This document shows positions 17,928-25,973 of a DNA stretch of 64,000 nucleotides, in pieces (within the stretch, counting starts at the first letter, position 1; every line of letters starts with the position of its first letter). This DNA is from an uncultured Curtobacterium sp. (GTDB lineage: Bacteria; Actinomycetota; Actinomycetes; Actinomycetales; Microbacteriaceae): NCBI GenBank assembly GCA_913778205.1, contig CAJYUW010000020.1:28996-92995 (forward strand), written 5' to 3'. The translations under genes were made by a program, and so were the position numbers. The notes beneath the pieces are model-generated. The model saw only the letters and a program-made list of their open reading frames with translations, was not told the origin of the DNA and did no database searches.

Positions 17928-17933
17928 AGCCTA
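17928..17933 (-). promoter_or_regulatory. Leaderless -10 element (TAGGCT)
   Basis: TAGGCT on the minus strand 6 nt upstream of the ATG at 17921. Confidence 0.6.
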
Positions 17934-17967
17934 GGCGGTGCGGCGGACCGTCCGGTCTCCTCGGGCG

Positions 17968-18402
17968 TCAGCGCCGTCGGCCGAGCGGTGTCTGGAAGCG
18001 GAGCAGGTAGCCGTCCGGATCCTGGACGAGGAACTGGGTGACGCCCGCCTCCTCGTCGCCGACGCGGTACCACTTCGTCTCCGGGTCCATGAAGAGCGGC
18101 ATGCCGGCGCCGACGAGCCGTTCCGCGATCGCCGTGGCGTCGGGGACGCCGATCTGCAGGTTGACCCCGCGCCCGAGCGGCCGCTCGAGCGCACCGGTCA
18201 CCCAGTTGCGTCCGACGCCGGCCTGTTCGAGCATCACGTGCGCGGTCCCGGACTGCAGGTACGCGAACCGTTCCTCCGGTCGGGCGTACCGGACGGTGAA
18301 GCCGCAGAGTTCGCACCAGAACGCGAGGCTGCGGTCGAGGTCCGCGACGAGGAGCTCGGGCACCAGGGCCGGCTCGGACCGGTCGGTTCCGCGGTCCGGC
18401 AT
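17968..18402 (-). CDS. VOC-family (glyoxalase/bleomycin-resistance-like) protein
   Basis: 144 aa. VPELLVADLDRSLAFWCELCGF at the N-terminus and VQDPDGYLLRFQTPLG at the C-terminus are the paired modules of the glyoxalase/bleomycin-resistance fold. The likely metal ligands of true glyoxalases are not all evident, so a binding or resistance role is as likely as catalysis. The ATG overlaps the stop of a tiny upstream membrane protein gene (ATGA), making a two-gene unit driven by the leaderless promoter of that gene. Confidence 0.85.
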   Translation of the reverse strand: MPDRGTDRSEPALVPELLVADLDRSLAFWCELCGFTVRYARPEERFAYLQSGTAHVMLEQAGVGRNWVTGALERPLGRGVNLQIGVPDATAIAERLVGAGMPLFMDPETKWYRVGDEEAGVTQFLVQDPDGYLLRFQTPLGRRR

Positions 18403-18542
18403 CAGTACTCGGGATCCTGCCGGTCCTGGTCCTGCCACGGCAGCATCCGCCCGGCGACCAGGAACAGGATCCCGCCGAACGCGTACACGAGGGCGACCGC
18501 CCACCAGGGGTTCCGCCGCTCGCGCGGCTGCTGAGGCTCCAC
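18402..18542 (-). CDS. 46-aa single-pass membrane protein
   Basis: A short gene starting at a GTG: EPQQPRERRNPWW, one hydrophobic helix (AVALVYAFGGILFLVAG), and the tail RMLPWQDQDRQDPEY. Its reality is supported by a TACGGT element exactly 6 nt upstream of the GTG and by the 4-nt ATGA overlap with the downstream VOC gene. Positive residues before the helix suggest an N-in orientation. Function unknown. Confidence 0.65.
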   Translation of the reverse strand: MEPQQPRERRNPWWAVALVYAFGGILFLVAGRMLPWQDQDRQDPEY

Positions 18543-18548
18543 GAGGAC

Positions 18549-18554
18549 ACCGTA
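18549..18554 (-). promoter_or_regulatory. Leaderless -10 element (TACGGT)
   Basis: TACGGT on the minus strand, 6 nt before the GTG of the 46-aa membrane protein gene. Confidence 0.5.
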
Positions 18555-18890
18555 GTCGCCGCCACCACGCCACCGCGCCACGGCGGCGCTGCAGCGGCGC
18601 TGCGGCGGTGCTGAGCGGTCGCGCGCCGGCCGCCGTGCTCGGACGGTCCTGCCGGACGCACGGCGCGTGTCGGGCCCGCACCGTGCCTCCCGTCCGCTGG
18701 TCCGCTGGTCCGCCGGTCGGTCCGTCCGTCCGTCGCTCCTGTGCCCCGCACTGGGGTCGGCCGCTCCCCCGGTCGGGGGCGGCGACCCCGGGTGCGCTCG
18801 CGCCGTCCGTCCGGGAGCATGATGCGTGCGCATCGATACGCGCGCGGCCGGACCCGCCGGCTGCGAGCGGCGCCGAGGGGGAGGACGACC
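18555..18890. other. Intergenic, degenerate repeat copy
   Basis: About 340 nt. It contains GGCGCTGC repeats near 18580-18610 and a half-preserved copy of the GACGGGAGGC palindrome (18650-18697, right arm CACCGTGCCTCCCGTCCG intact, left arm decayed), then short GGTCCGxx iterations. No convincing gene. Confidence 0.4.
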
Positions 18891-19073
18891 ATGCCGTGGC
18901 GCAAGCACGCCGAGGAGATGCGGAACGTCTACGCGAACGAGATCGCGGCAGCGGTCCACCGCGGTGAGACGCCGTCCGACACCCAACTCGAGGCGTGGGC
19001 GCGCTACGACGCGGTCGCACGCGGAGACGACCCGGGGCGCGCGTTCCCGGCGCGCCGACCCTCGTCCCGCTGA
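18891..19073 (+). CDS. 60-aa hypothetical protein
   Basis: ATG at 18891 preceded by GGGGGAGGA. The protein MPWRKHAEEMRNVYANEIAA is predicted helical and charged, followed by TPSDTQLEAWARYDAVARG and an Arg/Pro tail. No recognised domain. The good ribosome binding site and protein-like composition support it, but it could be mis-called. Confidence 0.45.
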   Translation: MPWRKHAEEMRNVYANEIAAAVHRGETPSDTQLEAWARYDAVARGDDPGRAFPARRPSSR

Positions 19074-19114
19074 GGGGACGGCGCGCGAACCTTCGAGGAT
19101 TCCCATGGAACCCG

Positions 19115-19134
19115 AGGTAAGGATCGCCTTACCT
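19115..19134 (+). promoter_or_regulatory. DtxR/MntR-type operator over the Nramp-like promoter
   Basis: A palindrome with perfect 8-bp arms: AGGTAAGG-N4-CCTTACCT. It overlaps the -10 element TACCTT (19130-19135), which lies 7 nt before the GTG at 19143. The arms resemble iron/manganese-dependent DtxR-family boxes. A repressor bound here would occlude RNA polymerase, so metal-repressed uptake is expected. Confidence 0.65.
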
Positions 19135-19142
19135 TCGTGACC

Positions 19143-20447
19143 GTGCCACCGTCCAGCCCCACCGCGACCACTTCTCCGTCGACCGGCCCCGTGGCGGACC
19201 CTTCGGTGGCCCCGGCACGGCGGCGGCGCAGCCCGCTCGAGGTCTGGGGTCCCGGGCTCATCGTCATGCTCGCCGACACCGACGCGGGCTGCCTCATCAC
19301 CGCGGCCGAATCGGGCGCCCAGTGGGGCTACACGATGGTGCTCCCCCAGCTCGTGCTCATCCCGATCCTCTTCATGGTGCAGGAGATCACGGTCCGGCTC
19401 GGCGTGGTCACCCGCAAGGGTCACGGCCAGCTCATCCGCGACCACTTCGGCGGCAGGTGGGCCTGGGTGTCCGCCGGCACCCTCGTGCTGTCCGCCGTCG
19501 GCGCGCTGCTGACCGAGTTCGCCGGCATCGCGGGCGTCGGCGAGCTCTTCGGGGTGTCGCGCTGGATCACCGTGCCGGTCGTCACGATCGCCCTGGTCGT
19601 CGTCGCGATGCTCGGCAGCTACCGGCGGGTCGAACGCATCGGCATCGTCGTCGGCCTCGGACAGCTCGCGTTCCTGCCCGCCATGCTGCTGGCGCACCCG
19701 GACTGGGGTGACCTGGCGACGCACTTCGCCGCGCTCCCCCTCGGCGACCACGCCTACCTGTACCTGCTCGCCGCCAACGTCGGCGCCGTGATCATGCCGT
19801 GGATGATCTTCTACCAGCAGACCGCGGTGATCGACAAGGGACTGACGGTGCGGGACCTCGGGCGGGAGCGCCGGGACACCGCCTTCGGCTCCGTCCTCAC
19901 CCAGGGCGTGATGATCGTCGTCGTCATCACCCTCGCGGCGACCGTGTGGAGGGGCGGTGCCGGCGCGTCCGCCCACCTCGGCACGGTCGGCGACATCGCG
20001 GGTGCGCTCGTGCCGTTCCTCGGCGACGCGCCGGCCCGGGTGCTCGTCGGCCTGGCGATCCTCGGCGGTGCGCTCGTCGCCGCGATCGTCGTCTCGCTCG
20101 CCGGGAGCTGGGGCATCGCGGACGTCCTCGGGTGGAAGCACTCCCTGAACGGCGGCGTCGACCGCGGCAACCGTCGCTTCTTCACGGTGTACGCCCTCAC
20201 CCACGTCGTCGGCGCGGTCATCGTCCTGTCGAGCGTCGACCTCGTGCAACTCGCGGTCGACGTCGAGGTGATGAACGCCCTGCTGCTGCCGATCGTGCTC
20301 GGCTTCCTGCTCGTGCTCGAACGGCGGGCGTTGCCGCCGGAGCACCGGATGCGCGGGCCCTACCGCTGGGTCGTGACCGGGCTGGCCCTCGTCGTGATCG
20401 CGTTCAGCCTGTACTCCGTGCCGGGGGCGCTGGGGCTGCTCGGCTGA
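19143..20447 (+). CDS. Nramp-related divalent metal transporter, atypical motifs
   Basis: 434 aa from the GTG at 19143 (an in-frame GTG at 19137 is also possible), with 11 hydrophobic segments. It shows the Nramp layout: GPGLIVMLADTDAGCLITAAESGAQWGY in TM1-TM2, written here as GPGLIVMLADTDAG then ESGAQWGY, and GAVIMPWMIFYQQTAV in TM6. Canonical Nramp proteins have DPGN in TM1 and MPH in TM6; here these are DTDAG and MPW, so metal coordination may differ. Likely substrate is Mn2+, Fe2+ or another divalent ion. The metalloregulator-type palindrome over its promoter supports metal-controlled import. Confidence 0.85.
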   Translation: MPPSSPTATTSPSTGPVADPSVAPARRRRSPLEVWGPGLIVMLADTDAGCLITAAESGAQWGYTMVLPQLVLIPILFMVQEITVRLGVVTRKGHGQLIRDHFGGRWAWVSAGTLVLSAVGALLTEFAGIAGVGELFGVSRWITVPVVTIALVVVAMLGSYRRVERIGIVVGLGQLAFLPAMLLAHPDWGDLATHFAALPLGDHAYLYLLAANVGAVIMPWMIFYQQTAVIDKGLTVRDLGRERRDTAFGSVLTQGVMIVVVITLAATVWRGGAGASAHLGTVGDIAGALVPFLGDAPARVLVGLAILGGALVAAIVVSLAGSWGIADVLGWKHSLNGGVDRGNRRFFTVYALTHVVGAVIVLSSVDLVQLAVDVEVMNALLLPIVLGFLLVLERRALPPEHRMRGPYRWVVTGLALVVIAFSLYSVPGALGLLG

Positions 20448-20499
20448 CCGGGCTGCCCGGCACCGTGCCCGGGCCGCTGCCGCGTGGGATGCTGCTGTC

Positions 20500-21345
20500 A
20501 TGGATGCACCAGTCGCCCTCGTCACCGGCACGTCGACCGGGATCGGACTCGCCACGGCCGTCGCCGCGGCCCGCGCGGGCTTCCGCGTCGTCGCGACCGT
20601 CCGCGACACCGGTCGCGCCGACGCCCTCCGCGAGGCGGCCGGACAGGCCGGCGTCGAGGTCGACGTCCGCGCGCTCGACGTCACCGACCCGGACTCGGTC
20701 CGGGCGTGCGTCGACGCGGTGCTCGGCTCCTACGGTCGGCTCGACGCGCTCGTCAACAACGCCGGCGCCGGGCACCTCGGCACGATCGAGCTCGAGTCGG
20801 TCGACGCCGTCCGCGAGGTGATGGAGGTCAACTTCTTCGGCGTCGTCGCGATGACGAAGACGGCACTGCCCCACCTCCGGGCGACCGGCGGGCGCGTCCT
20901 GACCGTGTCGAGCGTCGGCGGTGTCGTCGGCCAACCGTTCAACGAGGCCTACTGCGCCGCGAAGTTCGCCGTCGAGGGGTTCATGGAGTCGCTCGCCCCG
21001 GTCGCCGCCGCGGTCGGGGTGCACGTCGGGATCGTCGAACCGGGCGCCGTGCTGACCGCGTTCGTCGCCTCCGTCCAGGCGCAGGACGCCCCCGCCGTCG
21101 CCGGTACCGCGTACGAGCCCGCGTTCACGGCCTACCGGGCTCGGACGCAGTCGGCGTTCGACCCGGCGGCAGCGCAGAGCGCCGAGGGCGTCGCCGCCGT
21201 CATCGTGGACGCCCTGAGCGACCCGCAGCCGCCGTTCCGCACCCAGTCGTCCGAGTCGGCCGCGCGGTTCGTCGGGACGAAGCTGCTGGACCTCGACGGG
21301 TCGCGCGTGCTCGGTGCCACCTCGGCCTGGGTGACCGCGGGCTGA
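20500..21345 (+). CDS. SDR-family oxidoreductase
   Basis: 281 aa classical short-chain dehydrogenase. Cofactor motif TGTSTGIG (residues 9-16), structural NNAG, catalytic Ser in VLTVSSVGG, and YCAAK with catalytic Tyr and Lys. The region before residue 40 (VVATVRD) suggests NADP(H) preference. The longer C-terminal part, with EPGAVLTAFVASV, resembles the group acting on ketones or steroids, but the substrate is unknown. The sequence GATGCT lies 6 nt before the ATG, a weak version of the leaderless element. Confidence 0.88.
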   Translation: MDAPVALVTGTSTGIGLATAVAAARAGFRVVATVRDTGRADALREAAGQAGVEVDVRALDVTDPDSVRACVDAVLGSYGRLDALVNNAGAGHLGTIELESVDAVREVMEVNFFGVVAMTKTALPHLRATGGRVLTVSSVGGVVGQPFNEAYCAAKFAVEGFMESLAPVAAAVGVHVGIVEPGAVLTAFVASVQAQDAPAVAGTAYEPAFTAYRARTQSAFDPAAAQSAEGVAAVIVDALSDPQPPFRTQSSESAARFVGTKLLDLDGSRVLGATSAWVTAG

Positions 21346-21520
21346 GGACCGGCCCGACGGCTCGACGGCTCCACGGCTCCACGGCTCCACGGCCGTGAGC
21401 CCGCCGCCGCGGTGTCGGCCGCATCCGGACGATGCGGTCCCGGCCCCTGCACGCCGCCACGGTCCCGGGCCCAGCACGACCCCGTGATGGCGGTCTCAGC
21501 CGACCCCCGTGGTGTCGGTC
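21346..21520. repeat. Convergent-gene spacer with short tandem repeats
   Basis: Between the SDR and serine hydrolase stops. It contains a tandem CGGCTCCA repeat (about three copies, 21365-21392) and two copies of a 21-bp unit ending CGGTCTCAGCC (21481-21501 and 21507-21527). The second copy covers the stop codon of the hydrolase gene. Confidence 0.5.
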
Positions 21521-22492
21521 TCAGCCCGCCGCCGCGAGCCGGCCGAGCACCCGCTGCACGCCGTCGGCCTCGTTGGTCAGGAGCACCACGTCGGTCGAGG
21601 TCCCCGGCAGGTGGGCGAGGAGCGACTGGTACCCCGGGTTGTCCCCCGGGACGAACCACGCGTCCTGTCCGAGCACCCGCCCGGTGAACGTGCCGTAGCC
21701 GTAACCGCTCGCCACGGTCGGCGCGTCCTGGTCCGACCGCGGCAGGGTCACCCTCGGCGTCCACGTCCGATCCGTCGCGGCGCCGGTCAGGATGCCGGAG
21801 CGCAGGGCCCGGACGTAGCGGAGCAGGTCGGCCGCGGTGGTCCACACGTCACCGGTCCCCGGGATCGTCGCGAAGCCCGGCGCCACAGCGATCGGGCGAC
21901 CGTCGACCCGTCCGACCGCCACGTCCGGGTCACCGACGGGACAGGTGCCGGAGGTCGTCGCACGCATGCCCACCGGGGCGAACACGACCTCCTCCGCCAC
22001 CGCACCGTACGGCCGGCCGGTGACGGCCTCGACGACGAGTGCGACCATCAGGAAGCCCGGGCCGCTGTAGCGCCACGACCGGCCCGGCTCGTCCACCGGA
22101 GGTGCGGCGAGGACCGCCTCGACCAGCGCGTCGCGGCCCGGCGGGTCGGTCAGCACCGGCGAGAGCCCCGAGATGTCTCCCCAGTGCCCGATGCCCGCGG
22201 TGTGCCCGAGGAGCTCGCGCAGGGTGATCGCCCGGAGCCGCCCGGGGAGCTCCGGCAACCACGTGCCGACCGGGTCGTCGAGGCGCAGCGCACCCCGCGC
22301 CTCCAGGTCGAGCACGACGACGGACATGACGCTCTTGCTGATCGACCCGGCCTGGAAGCGGGTCTCCGGACCGCACGGGGCCGAGTCCGGCCCGTCCACC
22401 CGGCCACCGGAGCGCGCGACCACGTGCCCGGAGGCGTCCGAGACGAGCAGGGAGCCGGACCAGTCGGTGCGGTCGAGAACGTCGGTGTCCAT
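21521..22492 (-). CDS. Serine hydrolase, beta-lactamase/PBP-like
   Basis: 323 aa. Nucleophile motif SISK at residues 50-53 (SxxK), a Tyr motif YSGPG near 145 in place of YxN, and a C-terminal LLTNEADG segment. This is the class C beta-lactamase/D-Ala-D-Ala carboxypeptidase/esterase EstB superfamily (PF00144). There is no signal peptide, so a cytoplasmic esterase- or peptidase-like role is more likely than cell-wall or antibiotic work. It lies downstream of flgE on the same strand but has its own leaderless promoter, TAGGCT 6 nt before the ATG. Confidence 0.85.
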   Translation of the reverse strand: MDTDVLDRTDWSGSLLVSDASGHVVARSGGRVDGPDSAPCGPETRFQAGSISKSVMSVVVLDLEARGALRLDDPVGTWLPELPGRLRAITLRELLGHTAGIGHWGDISGLSPVLTDPPGRDALVEAVLAAPPVDEPGRSWRYSGPGFLMVALVVEAVTGRPYGAVAEEVVFAPVGMRATTSGTCPVGDPDVAVGRVDGRPIAVAPGFATIPGTGDVWTTAADLLRYVRALRSGILTGAATDRTWTPRVTLPRSDQDAPTVASGYGYGTFTGRVLGQDAWFVPGDNPGYQSLLAHLPGTSTDVVLLTNEADGVQRVLGRLAAAG

Positions 22493-22498
22493 GCCCCG

Positions 22499-22504
22499 AG
22501 CCTA
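22499..22504 (-). promoter_or_regulatory. Leaderless -10 element (TAGGCT)
   Basis: TAGGCT on the minus strand 6 nt upstream of the ATG at 22492. It separates the hydrolase gene from the flagellar operon. Confidence 0.6.
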
Positions 22505-22542
22505 CGAGGCGGCCGCGTGGCACCGGCGCGCCGGACGGACCG

Positions 22543-23718
22543 CTACCGCTTGAGGTTGGTCAGCTCCTGGAGCACCTCGTCCGACGTCGTGATGATGCGC
22601 GCGTTCGCCTGGAAGCCGCGCTGCGCGACGATCAGGTTCGTGAACTCCTGCGACAGGTCGACGTTCGACATCTCGAGCGTGCCCGACGCGAGCGAGCCCA
22701 CGCCGGCCGACCCGGGCACGCCGACGGCCGCCTGGCCGGAGTTCGCGGTGGCGCGGTAGCCCGACGCCCCGGTCTTCTCGAGCCCGGCGGGGTTCGCGAA
22801 CGTGGCGAGCGCGATCCGCCCGATCGCGAGCGACGACCCGTTCGAGAACGTCCCGACGAGCGTGCCGTCCTTCGAGATCGAGTAGCCCTGGAGCGAGCCC
22901 GCCTCGTGACCGTTCTGCGAGGAGATGCTCGCCGTGTTGAGGGTCGCGAACCCGGAGAGCTGCGTCATGTCGACGGTGATGCCGCCGACCTGCAGCGTCT
23001 GCCCGCTCGCGATCTTGCCGTCCGTGCCGAAGGTGATCGTGCCGGTCGCGGACGTCCCCTGCCCGTTCGACGCCGCGACCGACCAGCCGCCGGCGGTCCG
23101 GGTGTACGCGAGGGACATGGTGTGCTTCGTCCCGTACTGGTCGTAGACGGTGGCGTCGCGGTTGACGGTCTCGCCGACGGCGGTGTCGGAGGGCAGGTTG
23201 CCGGAGACCGTGGCGGAGCTCGTCGCCGTCGCCGGGGCGGCGGCCTGCAGCGGGAGCGTGATGTCGCTCAGCTGTCCACCGTCGTTGACGACGCCGTCCC
23301 TGGCGGAGTAGCCCTGCACGATCTTGCCGTCGGCGGTGACCAGGCGGCCGTTCGCATCGAAGTCGAACGCGCCGGCCCGCGAGTACACGGTGTCGTTGCC
23401 GAGCCGGGTGACGAAGAAGCCGTCGCCGGAGATCATCAGGTCGGTGGCCTTGCCGGTGGCCTGGGCGGAGCCCTGCGCGAAGTTCGTGGAGACCCCGGCG
23501 ACCTGGACGCCGAGGCCGATCTGCGCGGGGTTCGTGCCACCGATGCCGGTCTGCGGGCCGCCGGCGCCCTGGGTCATCTGCGACAGGGTGTCCTGGAAGA
23601 CCGTGGACGACGACTTGAAGCCGACGGTGTTGACGTTGGCGATGTTGTTGCCGGTGACGTCGAGCATCTCCTGGTGGGAGCGGAGGCCGGAGATCCCGGA
23701 GTAGAGCGAGCGGAGCAT
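22543..23718 (-). CDS. flgE: Flagellar hook protein FlgE
   Basis: 391 aa. N-terminal rod/hook motif MLRSLYSGISGLRSHQEMLDVTGNNIANVNTVGFKSS (read as SGISGLRSHQEMLDVTGNNI followed by ANVNTVGFKSS), a middle hook domain, and a C-terminal coiled region with LSQEFTNLIVAQRGFQANAR and a terminal DEVLQELTNLKR. Polymerises at the rod tip to form the universal joint. The RBS GAAAGGA precedes the ATG. It is the last flagellar gene of the 12-gene minus-strand operon; no flbD, mot or fliL-type genes follow it, as they do in many Gram-positive loci. Confidence 0.95.
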   Translation of the reverse strand: MLRSLYSGISGLRSHQEMLDVTGNNIANVNTVGFKSSSTVFQDTLSQMTQGAGGPQTGIGGTNPAQIGLGVQVAGVSTNFAQGSAQATGKATDLMISGDGFFVTRLGNDTVYSRAGAFDFDANGRLVTADGKIVQGYSARDGVVNDGGQLSDITLPLQAAAPATATSSATVSGNLPSDTAVGETVNRDATVYDQYGTKHTMSLAYTRTAGGWSVAASNGQGTSATGTITFGTDGKIASGQTLQVGGITVDMTQLSGFATLNTASISSQNGHEAGSLQGYSISKDGTLVGTFSNGSSLAIGRIALATFANPAGLEKTGASGYRATANSGQAAVGVPGSAGVGSLASGTLEMSNVDLSQEFTNLIVAQRGFQANARIITTSDEVLQELTNLKR

Positions 23719-23768
23719 GGTGCGTCCTTTCGTGGAGGTACCGAAGAAGAAGAGGGGGTGGTGGGAGG

Positions 23769-24203
23769 TCAGGAGGCGGTCTTGATGCCGGAGATCACGT
23801 CGAGGTCGACCTCCTTCCCACCCACCGTGACCGTGGGGACGCTTCCCGCGTACGACACCGCTGTCGCGGTCCCCTCGATCGACTTGCCCGTGGTGGCGTC
23901 GGTGTAGCTGACGTGTTTCCCGACGAGGTTCGCGGCGGCGATCCGCATCTGCAACGAGAAGTTCTCGTTCCCCGTGGTGGTCTGGTTCGTGATCTGCTCC
24001 ATCATCGCGAGCTGCGTCTGCTGGCTGATCATCTGGTTGGTGTCCATCGGCGACGACGGGTCCTGGTTCCGGAGCTGCGTCACGAGCAGCTTCATGAACA
24101 CCTCGGAGTCCATCGTCTGCGACCGCGAGGACGTCTGGTTGGCGGCGAGGGCCGCGGCCTGCGTGGCCTGGTCGACCGAGCCGGTGATGCCGGCGAGGGG
24201 CAT
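23769..24203 (-). CDS. flgD: Flagellar hook cap / assembly protein FlgD
   Basis: 144 aa, the short Gram-positive form. It has the FlgD N-terminal core EVFMKLLVTQLRNQDPSSPMD, then TNQMISQQTQLAMMEQI, and a C-terminal VGKHVSYTD/VGGKEVDLDVI region. It caps the growing hook so FlgE subunits can assemble. RBS GAAAGGA just upstream. It lies between fliK and flgE, the standard order for hook genes. Confidence 0.93.
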   Translation of the reverse strand: MPLAGITGSVDQATQAAALAANQTSSRSQTMDSEVFMKLLVTQLRNQDPSSPMDTNQMISQQTQLAMMEQITNQTTTGNENFSLQMRIAAANLVGKHVSYTDATTGKSIEGTATAVSYAGSVPTVTVGGKEVDLDVISGIKTAS

Positions 24204-24227
24204 GGTGTGGTCCTTTCGTGCCGTCGC

Positions 24228-25973
24228 TCAGGCGAGGACGTCGAGGCCCGCGGTGCGGACGGTGGTCGTGGCGCGGGTGCGCGGCGTGGCGGGGGCGGGT
24301 CGGGCCTCCCGGTCGTCCCCCGTGGCGGGGAGGCCGCCCGCGCGCTCGTCGCGTCGCGGGGCGGTGTCCGGGTGGTTCTGCGAGGACAGGTCGAGCGTCG
24401 TCGACAGCCCGGTGCCGGCGGCGTCGCGCCGGAGGTCCGGCAGGACCTGCCGGACCGCGTCGCGGCCGGCGTCGGACGGCGCGAACAGCTCGACGTGCAT
24501 GCTGTGCGCGGTCACGTGCGCGCGCACCGTCACCGGTCCGAGCGCGTCCGGCGTCACCTGCACGGTGACGACGTGCTCCCCCGGTCCGGCCTGCGCGAGC
24601 GAGAACAGGGGCCGCGCGAGCTGCTGCGTGAACGCCGCGGGGGCGGCGTTCGCAGTCGCGGCGCCGGACGGCGTCGTGACGGCGGTCGGCGTGGCCGGTT
24701 GGGCGACGGTCGGGAACGGTGTCGGCGCGGTGACCGTGCGTGCTCCGTCGACGGACTGGAGGCCCGGCTCGGCCCCGCCGTTCGGCCGTCCGTCCGTCCC
24801 GGTGCCGGTCCCGGAGCCGCCGGCGCGGGTACCGGCCGCGGTCGCCGGTGCCGCGGCGGTCGCCGGTGCCGCGGTGCTCGCCTCGGTGGCGGCTCCGTCG
24901 GCGCCGGTCGCGGCGGGCTCTCGGCGCGCGGTCTTCCCGTCGGCGGTCGCCGCGTCGGTCGGGGTCGGGCTGGCGGGGGTCGGCGTGGCAGGGGTGGGCG
25001 CCGCGTTCGTCGCTGCCGGGCCGCGCGTCGCTGCCGGGCCGCTCGTCGCCGCCGGGCCCGACGTCGTCGCCTCGGTGGTGTGGGTCGCGTCGGCGGGGAC
25101 CGGGCTCGCGCCCGTCGCCGCGGCGTCGGGGCCGACCCGACCGGGCGCCGCCGCGGTGCCCGGTGCAGCCGTGCCCGGTGCGGCCGCGCCAGGTGCGGTC
25201 GCGTCGCCTGCCGCAGGGTCCGGCGCCCCGATCGTCGACGTCGCCGTGCCGGACGACGAGCCGACCGCGTCTGCTGCCGCGGAGGTCGATGCAGCGGGGG
25301 CCGCCGCCGCGGAGGTCGCTCCCGCGCCGGTCGGCCCGACCGCGGTGATGCCGGTCGCGGTGGTCCCCGCGACGAGCGGTCCCGACGGGTCGAGCGCCGG
25401 GAACGCGGTGGCCGCGGACGTAGCGGTCGCCGCGACCGTGCTGGTCGCCGGGCCGGCGGCGGCTGTCGGGTCGACGCTGGTCGGGTCAGCGGTGGTCGGG
25501 ACTGCGGTGGTCGGGACGGCGGCCGTCGCGTCGACGGAGGTCGGGTCCGCGCCGATCACGGCCGCGCTGGTCGGGTCCGCGCCGTTCGGGGCCGCGCCGG
25601 TCGTTCCGGATGCGGTGGCCGCCGCGCTCCCCTGCCCCGGCCCACCCGGCGTTCCCGGCGTTCCCGGTGCCCTGCCCGGGGCGTCCGTGCCGTCGTGCGG
25701 ACGGCGCGCTGCCGCGCCCACCGAGCGTCCGGAACCGGTCCGGGCGTCCGGTCGCGCGACGTCGTGCGGGCGCACCCCGTGGTGACGGACGTCGCGGTGC
25801 GACCGGTCGTCGATCGCACGGGCTGCGGTGGCCGCGCCGGGCCCTGCCGCGCCGGGCCCTGCCGCGCCGGCGAGCACCTGCCCGAAGGCGGCGCCGCGGT
25901 CGACGGAGTGCGCGGCGGACGTCCGCGTCGGGCTCCCCGGCGTCGTCGCGATCACGGGGTTCGTCGTGCTCAT
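24228..25973 (-). CDS. fliK: Flagellar hook-length control protein FliK
   Basis: 581 aa. The first about 430 residues are low-complexity Ala/Thr/Pro/Gly with short repeats (TTAVPTTADPTSVDP; TSGPAATSGPAAT), expected for the ruler part. The C-terminal Flg_hook domain (about 440-545) has VVTVQVTPDALGPVTVRAHV and an amphipathic continuation. FliK measures the hook and switches export to filament substrates. The ATG overlaps the NlpC/P60 stop (ATGA). Antisense frames of over 600 codons here are artefacts of biased composition. Confidence 0.88.
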   Translation of the reverse strand: MSTTNPVIATTPGSPTRTSAAHSVDRGAAFGQVLAGAAGPGAAGPGAATAARAIDDRSHRDVRHHGVRPHDVARPDARTGSGRSVGAAARRPHDGTDAPGRAPGTPGTPGGPGQGSAAATASGTTGAAPNGADPTSAAVIGADPTSVDATAAVPTTAVPTTADPTSVDPTAAAGPATSTVAATATSAATAFPALDPSGPLVAGTTATGITAVGPTGAGATSAAAAPAASTSAAADAVGSSSGTATSTIGAPDPAAGDATAPGAAAPGTAAPGTAAAPGRVGPDAAATGASPVPADATHTTEATTSGPAATSGPAATRGPAATNAAPTPATPTPASPTPTDAATADGKTARREPAATGADGAATEASTAAPATAAAPATAAGTRAGGSGTGTGTDGRPNGGAEPGLQSVDGARTVTAPTPFPTVAQPATPTAVTTPSGAATANAAPAAFTQQLARPLFSLAQAGPGEHVVTVQVTPDALGPVTVRAHVTAHSMHVELFAPSDAGRDAVRQVLPDLRRDAAGTGLSTTLDLSSQNHPDTAPRRDERAGGLPATGDDREARPAPATPRTRATTTVRTAGLDVLA

